NCBI GenBank assembly: GCA_921293015.1
Contig: OV121094.1
Span: 1,788,764-1,852,763 of the forward strand
Direction: 5' to 3'
Length of the DNA: 64,000 bases
DNA from: Phorcus lineatus
Lineage: Eukaryota; Mollusca; Gastropoda; Trochida; Trochidae
This document shows positions 11,401-23,400 of the stretch, piece after piece. The position numbers and the translations under genes were made by a program. Numbering within the stretch: position 1 is the first letter of the stretch; each line of letters starts with the position of its first letter. The notes beneath the pieces were generated by a model that was not told the DNA's origin, ran no database searches, and saw nothing but the letters and a program-made list of their open reading frames with translations.

Positions 11401-14400
11401 ATAAATAAGCTAATTTTGCGAAAATGGCTGCCTCGTAACACCATATGAACTGTTTTGGTGTTGAATTTATCAATTCACAATTAATTTTATAAAATCTGAA
11501 TAAATTCACATGACAACAATGATTAGTATCCCCCTTATATGATACAAGTACAACATTAACCCTTAAGATGCGGGTCCCGGGCCTGTCCGGGTTGAAATTT
11601 GCTTTGACCGCATGTCCTCTGGGCGAGATGCGACATCCAAACTCTATTTTTCTCACGCTAGCTCATTAACGCCGAGGTTCACAGTAGCGAAGGATGGGCA
11701 ATTGTTGCACGGCAGTAGTGTCAGTTCAACGCTAGTACTTTCCGTCCGTCTGTCACTAAGCTACCGAATTTTGTTCGTTGGTGTTCTAAATAATGCGCGT
11801 ACATGTCCCGAAAATTATGCAAACATTGATACCGTTTATCGTACCGAAAATAAGCGTTAAAATCACTCAATTTTCCCCCACTCCCCGCCGCACGTGCTAA
11901 TAGCCTGTGGGCACTTTCGCGTGCTATCGTTTGCTTACAAGCCTGCACTCACACCAAACGCACAACCTTATATCGCACGCCCTATGCTCTGAACCCTTGG
12001 GCGGATTTCAATACCTGTTGGATCATTTGAAAGAGCAGAAAATTGTCTTCAATTCAATATAAAATACGTAACTACGCTACCTGAATTGAAGATACAGCAT
12101 GTGCCGCAAAAAAGGTGATTTTTACATATTTTTAGTTTTACACCATTTTGTCACACCAATTTTTACATGATGTGCTCAACGTATTTTGACAATTTTTATA
12201 TCATAAGACAGAGAGAAAGATTGTCTTTCTTTCCATGTAAAATGTGTACATGCGCGATAATAAATAAAGACACAGCAAGCGCCGCACAAAAAGCTAATTT
12301 CTCGATTCAAATCATGTAAACTGAACGGCGATTTTGACATGTGCCTTTCTTTCGCTCATATCTTCTCAACAGCTAGGCGTATTTTGAAATTGATTACATC
12401 GTGATAAAGAAGGAATAATTGTCTTCGATTTGATATAAAAAAAATTATATACACCATATAGAATAAAGATACAGCAAGTTCCGCAAAATTGTGACTTTTG
12501 TTTATTCTTTACGTTTTTACCATTTTCTCGCACTTTATATCACATAAAGTTCTCGGTAAATTTTGCAATTTCATATATCAAAATATAGAGAAAAGGATAA
12601 TCTTTATTGCCATGTAAAATTGGTATGTACAAGAAAATCAGAAAGGACCCGGCGCGCATCGCACAAACAGGCAATTTCTCTATTCATATTATGTTTACCG
12701 AGAAGCGATTTATTTTCAACTGCTTTTTACACTTCCTATCCATTTAACAGCAGAGCGCATTATCGACATTTTTATATCACAATAAAGAGAAAAGGATCGT
12801 CTTCAATTCTATATAAAATTTGCAAATTACAATTAGACAATAAAGGAGCGGTTAGTGATGTCGCAATTATCAAAATCTGTTCTAAAATACCCGAGGGTAC
12901 CATCTTTGCAAACTTTATATATTCCAAACCAAGTGGTACATATTTATTATTTTCATATCATCGTAAAGCAGAAAGAAATACCTTCATTTTCATGTGTAAT
13001 TTGCCCATATTTGCATCAAAATAAAACGTGTGGAAACGATGCGACATATGTTGCGGTAAGGCGATTATCAAAGACTTTATTACTAGCTATACCCACGTTT
13101 CGTTGGTAATAACTTCTAATTACAGTGCAAAAGATTGTTATGATTTATTTCTTCGTAAAGAAGAATAAATTGCCTTCAATTCCATATATAATTTGCATGT
13201 ATACAAAGCGAATAACATGATTTATAAAGTTGGAAATAAAGACAATTTATATTGTGTGTGAGTGTATGTTTCAACGGGGATACCCCGCCTGCACGCGCTG
13301 AGCGCGTGCGTTTGCCCGGGGCTATTAGCTTAGTAATATTACTGTGGGGGTCAGAACGTTATCGGGATTTATCATTACCCTGTTTTCGTAATTTATATCT
13401 TTCGTTTAGGATGGCGTATCGTAATAAAATTTATCGTGAAATATAGAGCAAAAAATTAGCTTCAATTCCGTATATAATTTGCATGTGTGCACTCAGTGAT
13501 TAAATGATTTTATAATGTTTGAAATGAAGACAATTTTTAAAATTTTGTAAAATTCGTTCTAAACATATTATAAAAATAATTTTTATATCGACGTGAAGAG
13601 GAACTATTCATCTTTAGTTTCGTTTTGATTTCGCGCATGCGCTCTTGGAATTTATTGAGTTACGGCGCCCGAATTGAAAACAAGTTTACTTCAGTTGTAG
13701 AAACCGTTCCAGGGGTGATAGAAATTTCATTCAAAGTGTCAAGTAAGTATCATCCATTTGTAACACGGGATTCGCCGACTAGCTTTGTATAAAACGACGA
13801 TAATGTCCGTAATTCGCCATGTAAACACGCCATATCTTGTTAAAACGGTCGCATCTGGCGGCGCTGGAAAATTCGGCCACAGGGGCTAATTGCGCTATAA
13901 CGGTAGCGAGGCGAGTGCTGGAAAATTCAGCCACGGGGGCAAAACTGGTCAAAATAATATTCAGCAACGTAAGAGTTAAGGATACAAATACAACATGTAT
14001 GATACAAAGACAACATATATGCATACACTGATATGTTCATATAATCCTTACTGTATTACACAAAACATACTGCAACTAATGGTTTCAATATTTCCATCAT
14101 TAATATTCATGGAATATGCAAAATTGTAAAACTTGACACTGAAATAACTATATGGATGATGTATGAGTCTATCTCACTTCAGAAAAATCAATATTTTTTC
14201 AGGTACAGACTGTTCCTGACATAAACAGATCCTCGGGGATGTCAATGGGATTGCACTTCCTGAACCTCTATTGAAACCCCCTTTTAGCAGGGCGAACCCT
14301 GACCTTGTTCTTCCTGAACACACAAACCCCAACCCCCCCCCCCCCCCCCCCGTCCAATTGCAGGAATAAGGGTAGACAAAACTGATGCCTCCAACCTACC

Positions 14401-17400
14401 ACATTAACATCATACTCTCTCCTCCTAAACACCCCTTCCCCCTTGAGTTACACAGAGATTGGTGCAACTTTAACCCTTTCTTGGACACCCCTGTCTCACC
14501 TTCAACCGCATGGAGGTTGGGTGAAAAAAGCCCTACCGCACCCCCTCCCCTGCTCACTCCTCCCCCTTCTTGTGTAAGAATAACTTTTTTCTGAACTCCC
14601 CACTCTCCCATCTTCAATTTCACGGAACAACACTTTCACCATCTCTGCTGAACCACTCTTATGTTGAAACCACAGCCCATTCTGAACACCTTCCCTGATC
14701 CTTCCCTCAAAAGTACAGAACATATAATATACAAAAATATTGTGATCAAAGCCCAACATATATGATACAAATATAACATATATGATTCAAATACAACATA
14801 TAAAAATACAACATATAACATATAATTGTAAAACTTAACACTGAAATCACTGTATGGATGATGTATGACCCTATCTTGCATCCGCAGCCCAAACTAAACC
14901 CCTTCCTTGATCCTTCCTTCAATTGTACACAACATACAATATACATAAATATCGTGATCAAAGCCCAACCACCCTCGGAGATCAAAGCCCGAGACCTCGA
15001 CTCTCGTGTGTTCCTCCAATAACTGCTTGAGGTCTACAACTCCTAGTGAGTACCCATCATGACCTCTGACAGTTTCACTTCAACCATCAGAGATTCATCT
15101 TCACTCCTCACAGTCCGAGAATCAATATCACGTCTCGGTTGAGCCAAGCTTACTGGTCTAGCTGACTCAGATTTCAGAATGCTATATTATTGATCTCCAT
15201 AGACCTCCATTCTAGATGAATCAGTTTCATTCAAATTGAATATATTTGGATAATATCAATGATCTTTACCTTAAAGAACCATCATAGAAATATAATGTGG
15301 CATAATCATGATACTTGATCTCTCTTTGACCAAACAATTCAAGACGGAAATGTTCAACTATTATAGGAACTGTCAGGTCAGTAGAAAACGCATCAGAGGG
15401 ATAATTCCAGTTTGGTAAATATCACTATCTTCTTTGGGTAGTCAATCATATCAGTTTACAAGTCATACAGTTTATGAGAAATAGTCTGGAAAGGATTCCC
15501 TATGCACAGATGGACGGACAGACAGACGCTAATCCGACTATGTCATACCATGGGTATAAATGCATGAAAAAATTAGAATATAAGTAGAGCATGTTCTTAC
15601 CATAATCTCCATTGGGCTCCAGCGGGAGGTTCCCCAGTACATCGCCCATCCCTGGTTGATGACGTGGGTGAATGCTCGCACCACCTCTAGAGACAGAGAG
15701 AAAGAAGAATTTTTGAAATTCATATCTTTAAATGAGATGTCAATATTCTTTACATTAAAAAGCACTCATCAGGCTTATAACACAGGGCCACAGGCCTATA
15801 AGTGAGGCTGTAAGGCTGTTCTGTTTGGCTGCAATTAAAGGAGCGTGCTTACCTTTCATTGGAGGTGACCATTGAAGCGTTAAAGAACCAAAGATAAACT
15901 TGAACTTGAACTAAATTTTTTTCAGTATAAACTAAACAACCCTTACAAACTCTCATTTTTCCCCTCTTTTGTTACATATTTCACATTCTACATGATCTCG
16001 AGAGAAAAAAGTCAATATTTTTACCAAAAAGTTATATGGATTGATAACCAATTTTGTAACAGCTTGAACTACACCATCTTTGTAAGGCCTTAAAGACATC
16101 TAACCTCTGGATAAAATCTCTGGATAAAGCATTTCATTTGGAATCTTCAGGAACTGTCACATATACTAAAATCAAATATTTCAAACAACATTATTTATGC
16201 TTTTTGGTCAGTACCGTGAGGCCATTCTTCAAAAAGAAATTGATCAATCCTTGAAAATTTCAAAATGATTTCAAAACCTGCCTAAGACACCTTAACAATT
16301 TGACTAAATAATTTTCAAAGTCTGATCCAAAACCTCAGTAAACACAATGTAATCATAGAATGAGATAAGATCAATTAGAACAACTATCCTAATTGCTTAT
16401 TAGAACAAAAAATTATTTTTTCACAATGGCCGACCCTGATTGATTCCAGAGTATAATGGAGTTTTCTGGCATCTCTGGAACCAGGGAGGACTAAATCTGT
16501 TTTGGATTACGAACTCTTCATCCTCCCACATTACTAGGTAAATGAAGCATTGAAAATTGGATAATATTGTTTTAATTGCCTCCAGCGAACACGGGACCAC
16601 CATGATCTTTAATTATCTCTTCCAAAACCATCCTTAAAGATACCAGGATTATTTTCTTCTACCACGTATATAACAGCAGTAAAGAAGGCCATATTTTAAG
16701 AATAAGGTTAAGATCTTAATCATTCCAAACAATTATTTTACTACTAGTCTGTAGTCTATAAAAGTGCTGGCAGCTAGGAAGCAAATACATGCACATACAA
16801 GATGAAACAATACATCATCTATTTTGATTTTCTGTGAAACAGATTAAAGCGATACAACTTCAAAAGCAATGCTAATAATAATAATATGTACACTTATATT
16901 GCGCTAAATACCAAAGTCAACATGCTCATAGCCCTACGGGACATTTGAGTCACAAGTTGAGACTATATCTATAGTAAATATCTATTTACAACAAGAACAC
17001 TTTTTGAAGAGATGCATTTTTTAGTTTTTTTAAAATTTGCTGATGACTTGATGTTTTCTGGAAGGTTGTTCAACCAACAAGCTGCAGAGTGCTGAAAAGA
17101 GCGGAACCCAAAAGATTTGAGTTTCCATGTTGGTATGGAAAGAAGATTTTGAGTTGAAGATCGTAGTGGTCGGGAAGGTTCATATATTTCTAGGAGATCA
17201 GTGAGGTATGATGGAGAAAGTCCATTCATGCACTTGTAAGTTATTTTCTCACTGACCAACACACACCATACCTTACATGATCTAACCTAAAAGTTTGAAC
17301 TGATTTGATTCTTACCTTCCATGGGTGTGTGTGAGTCCGGTTTGTTTGCAAACACGATATCAACATATTCCTGTTGCAGTCTTTCTAGTGATCCCTTCAA

Positions 17401-20400
17401 TCCTGGAATAGAGACACCAAGATTTTTACCCATGTACCGGTACCATGTACGGGTAGACATGACGTTAACCTATATGATATATATATGGTAAGTGTATGCA
17501 TGTACAGACAACATCAACATATTCCAGTTGGAGTCGTTTAGTAATCTCTTCAGTCTTGGAAACATAACAAGATTTGTTACATAACCTGCATAATATATAT
17601 CATATGTGCATTTGAGTCTGGTTTGATTGTGAATCAATAAAATCATCCTGTAGGCTCTCCGATATCTCTTCAGACATAGAATAGGATCATTTGTAACCTA
17701 TGCAGATATAACATGTAGAAAATATGAAATCTAAAAGTAGAAGTAGAAAGGGAAATGATAAATATTTAGAAATTGTTCTTGAATGAAAAACCATTGATAT
17801 GAAAATGATAACAAACATGTTAATGAACCACAACAAACATGAACACAAAACTCATTATGAACACGTATAAGATCACAGACAGGATCAAAAACAGAAACAT
17901 CATCAGGAGCGCTCAACAAAAGAAAAATATGAACATTATTAGGAACATGAATAGGCAGATTTAATTAACACAAACATAAATAAAGAAAGATAAGTTGCTT
18001 ACCTTCTACTATATGTTTCCTCGACAAACCCTTCTCTGTCTCTGCTCTGAGGAAGATCAATAAGTATGTTTTTATCTATTATCAACAACAAAATGTTTAG
18101 AAAAAACAAATATAAACACAAGCTTCTCTCAAAATTAGAACAAAATTACATCCAACATGAATGAGATTGTCACCGGTTTTATATTCATATATTAGATTCA
18201 GTACTTCAATCCAAATCTTACATAACATGATGCAGCATGTTATCAGAAATGACATTCATTTTCACAATACAGAAGTTATACAGAAGATATCTTGTTAGTC
18301 TTTTGTATGCCAAAAAGGTCCTCCCTACAGCTGCTGAACAAAAGTTTGTTTCACTGTCTAAGAATTCCTATGTAAAATCATCATTTTTTGAGAATTTTAA
18401 TTATTCACCATTTCTTAGAAAAATACCTTACAGTCTAAACTTTAAGATCATTTTGTATAGGGATCATATCAACACTACATTTACAATGAGAAGATATTTG
18501 GAACGCCCAGAAAAATTAAGGCATTCCCCAAATTGGGCGTGAGATCAAAAATAAACATTTGAGATTTTCATATTTCTTCAATTAAATATTCTTTGAACAC
18601 ATTATCAGAATTTTTTCCCTCAAAATAGACAACATGGATTAACATTATTGTGCTGTTTTTACACAAAATAATTTGAAATAAAACTCGAAGAAGACAAAAA
18701 AGAAATTGAGTTTTTACATTTTGGACCTAAATGTTGCATAAATCCCTGCCAAATTTGTTCACGTAGTACTATGACTATCGTCTTGAAGTATATGATAGGA
18801 ATATGCTTCTTTCACTCTTCTCAGAAAATAATATTTTTTGGATGAATGATGCTTGAATAAGTTGATCTTAAATGGACACCATTTTACATGACATGTGCAC
18901 TTAATGTGAAAGCAATTAATCAAACCCTTGTTAGCAGCTGTAGAGAAAATGTCTTTCTTTTAGAAATTATTGATCTTATCCTTTTTATGATCGACTTCTG
19001 AAATAATTCATAGTGTTATGACACCAATGTTAGGATTGACTTACTTTCCACCCCAGTAGATCTTTGTAGACAGTATATAACTTGACCTCCTGCAAAATAA
19101 AAAATAAGATAAAATTTGTTGTTTTCATTGGTTGAAATATAGACAGGTAGTTTAAGTTGCAATATTGTCCCGCTAGGGGAAAGTGCCGGAAGAAACCTTC
19201 AATTAAGACATAGGTTGTATAGAAATTTATGACAGAGCTACCTCTGTTGGGAGAGAATGGTTTACCTTCTGAAATATTTCTTTTGAAATGTCATGCTTTC
19301 TTAAAATTTACATACCTCCAATTTTTCTTTTTGAGAATTTTCCCTAGTACAATTTCAGCTCTGAAAATATATGAAAATAGAATGAATGGATATACAATAG
19401 ATAAACACATACTTCAAAAAGCACAAAAAACAACATAAACCATTTACACAAACAACAAATCCAACACATATTATTATCAGTTTCATTTCATTATGTATCT
19501 TATTAGTAAGAAGACAACTCTAATAATAAAACAATATGTAGAAATATGTTTTATAATCTTTACTTGTACGTATATCCTAAACCTGTTTTGTTTCAAAACT
19601 GAAGTTAAACTACATTTACCTTCATAACATATTTATAATTTGTTACATTCATAACGACAACAGCAGGATTTTTCATATTTTTTCCCCCTGGAGGTAATGT
19701 TCTTTCATACATATGCTTTGTAAATGACAAAAGCTCTAGCATCTTAAAATCTAGATTCTCTTAATTTGCTATAAAGTTATCAACCTCCTAAGTAAATTTG
19801 CAACTTCATATATTTCTAATTACTTTAGATGAAGAGGATATATAATACAGTGCAAGTAATGTTCATACATGTTTGAAGTGTGATAAAATTCATTCTGGAA
19901 ATGAATTACAGTTGTAGAGTTTAGCATGATGTAAAGTTTCAGAAACAAAACATAACAGAAATTAAAGAAATATAAATCTCTTGAAGTAAAATTTTTTCTG
20001 AAACAAACTAAATAAAGTTTAAGGAAAAGTACCAGCTGGGTATCTTTGTGGAGACTAAAATTCAAAGGACTGTGAAAATATGCCATTAAAGTCTATCAGA
20101 AGAATGTCTAAGCAGTGAGTTTAACATAAGCTTTATTAAGCATTTTCAGCATAAAAGTAACTGACGGAAATATCCCATATGATTTAACTTTACTGTCTGT
20201 TTATATTGAATCAATATTTCCGTTATCATCAGCTGGTATTCTCCCTGTGGATATTGTCAGTAACTATCAATTTTTGTGATAGAACAAAAAATGATGCATA
20301 TAATTATCATGAAGATCACCTTTAACTTAATAGGTATTACGTACCAACAGTTAACATAATTTTTTTTTCATATTTAACATTGGCTATATCTATTATCAAC

Positions 20401-23400
20401 TAAACCTGAAAACTCATTAACCAAATTTCTCTGATTTGTTCAAAATCCTCCGCCATTAATAGAAGAATGATACTCTTCCTGTTCAAAAATGGGATATGGT
20501 CAGTAAATATCAATTTTTGTGATAGAACAAAAGGTGATGGATATGACTGACATGAAGATCTACTTGAACTTTTTAAAAAGTTTTTCATATTTAACATTGG
20601 TCATATCTATTGTCAACTCAACCTGAAAACTCATTTAAAAAATTTCTCTGATTTGTTCAAAATCCTCCGCCATTAATAGCAGAATATTGCCCAAGCAGAG
20701 CTAAACAATTCACTCACTCAAAATTATCATTGATTACCTTTTCAGAGATTGTAAATGGCACATAAAAAGTAAAGTGCATAATTTTAAAGATCAAAAGAGA
20801 ATAAGTGGATATGTTACGAACAATCTGGGGTATATCACAATCTGCAGATTGTTCGAACAATCTGCAGATTGTTTGCTCACAATCTAGGAATTCTTAGATT
20901 GTTTAAACAATCTGCAGATTGTGCGACCTGAACAATCTGGGAATGATCACAATCTGGGAATTTGTGTTTTAACAGTATTTTCATCATTATAAAAAGGGAA
21001 TTATTTAGCTTATTAAGGTTTTTCTATTTCGCAAGTACACGTATAAGGATCGATTCCTAGATTGTGAATAGCAATCAGCTTGTCTCTTTCTCAAGATGAG
21101 GGGGTATGGGGGCCGATTCCCAGATTGTGAAGGACATTCAGCTCGTCTTTATGTCAAACTTAGGGGATGTACATGTAAGGGTTGACTCCTAGATTGTGAA
21201 GGGCTCATAGCTCACCTTTATTTATACTGAGAGGGTATATAGGAGTCGATTCTCAGATTGTGAAGGGCTCTCATTTCGCCTATATGTCAAACTGGCGGAG
21301 TATCGGGATCGATTCTCAGTTTGTGAAGGGCTCATAGCTCGTCTTTATGTCAAACTGAGGTGGTATAGGGGCCGATTCCTAGATTGTGAAGGGCTCACAA
21401 CTCGCCTATATGTCAAACTGACGGAGTATAGGGGTCGATTCCTAGATTGTGAAGGGCTCATTGCTCGCCTATAAATCAAACTGACGGAGAATAGAGGTCG
21501 ATTCTCAGATTGTGAAGAGCTCACAACTCGCCTATATGTCAAACTGAGAGGGTAAAGCAGTCGATTCTTAGATTGTGAAGGGCTCACAGCTCGCCTATAA
21601 ATCAAACTGACGCAGTATAGGGGCCTATGCCTAGATTCAGGGCTCATAGCGCACCTTTATTTAAACTGACAGAATATAGGGGTCAATTCTCAGATTGTGA
21701 ATGACTCACATCTTGCCTATATGTCAAACTGACGGAGTATAAGGATTGATCCTCAGATTGTGAAGGGCTCATAAGTCGTCTCTATGTCAAACTGAGGGAG
21801 CATAGGGGCCGATTCCTAGATAGTGAAGGACTCACAACTCGCCTATATGTCAAACTGACGGAGTATAGGGATCGATTCCTAGATTGTGAAGGACTCATAG
21901 CTCGCCAAAAAATCAAACTGACGGAGTATAGAGGTCGATTCTCAGATTGTGAAGGGCTTACAGCTCACCTATATAGGAAACTTAGAGGGTATATAGGAGT
22001 CGATTCTCAGATTGTGAAGGGCTTACAGCTCACCTATATATGAAACTGAGAGGGTATATAGGAGTCGATTCTCAGATTGTGAAGGGCTCACATTTCGCCT
22101 ATATGTCAAATTTAAAATGACGGAATATAAGGATCGATTCTCAGATTGTGAAGGGCTGACATATCGGCTTTATGTCAATCTGAGGCAGCATAGGGGTCAA
22201 TTCTCAGAATGTGAAGGGCTCACATCTCGCCTATATATCAAACTGAGGGGGTATAGGAGTTGATTCCCAGATTGTGAAGGGCTCACAGTTAATCTATATT
22301 TAAACTGAGAGGGTGTAGGAGTCAATTCTGAGATTGTGAATGGCTCATAGCTCGCCTATATATGAATTTGAGAGGGTATAGCAGTCGAATCTCAGATTGG
22401 GAAGGGCTCATAGCTTGCTATTTATCAAACTGAGAGGGTATAAGAGTCTTTTCTCAGATTGTGAAGGGATCATAGGTCGTCTTTACGTCATATATACGGG
22501 GGTATAGAAGCATGTTTACACAGATGAAAATGGAAAATGAAGATGGAAAATGGCAGCATCATATTGAAAATATACTACGCAAAGCAAGTCCACTTATTGT
22601 TGTTAGTAAATCCCGCCTGTTGTTGTGGAAACATTCGGGAGGATCCTTTTCATTACTTCTTTAAATGCCCACAATATGATAGATTCCGATCAAATCAATA
22701 CTTTTTAAAAAACGATTTAACATTAACATCTACCTTCAGCGGCGACAAATCCTTGTCACAGCGTGCTAACGAATTCCTAATAATATCTGTATATCATTTC
22801 ATAAATGATACCAACCGATTTTTATAGCTCTTTAATTACATCTGTACCAGATGCAAAGGTAGAGAATGCTTAATATGAATTTGATTTTAGTAAGAATAAT
22901 TGCAAATATATATTTTCACCAATGTACTTGATATCTTAATCGTTTCATGTTTGTTTCAGGAGAAGCATTTATATAGGCATTTGCTGCCTGTTTGCTAATC
23001 AATTTTTCTTTTTGAATATATATATTCTGATTGTTGTTTATTACATGTTTCATGGAAATTAAATACTGTTTAAATCACACAGAAGAAATTAGTTGTTTGC
23101 CACTCCCGTCACTATGGTCGCAGCACGGAGTAGAGACGATGCCATTATATGACTCTTCTTGCAGCGTAGTAAATAATCCACTCCATATCAAAATATTCTT
23201 AAGATACTGAATCATGAACAGATAATAAATAAATCAAAAAAAACATTTCTTTGTAAAATTCACAAACCGATATAACGGAAACTATTAAAAACGTTACAGA
23301 AAAACATGTGTCAAAATGTTGACCATAGTGTGACCGAAGAGCAATTAAACATTTTACTCCAGTCAATTCATTATTGCATAAGTATTTGCCCCATGATATC

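Noticed and set aside
12563-13446. Open frames inside the piggyBac-like element as a transposase
   Set aside because: They are short, lack the DDD-type core or a zinc-finger tail, and overlap the internal repeat modules.
16421-16603. Short minus-strand frame in the intron near exon 7
   Set aside because: No domain and no splice context; typical chance frame in AT-rich DNA.
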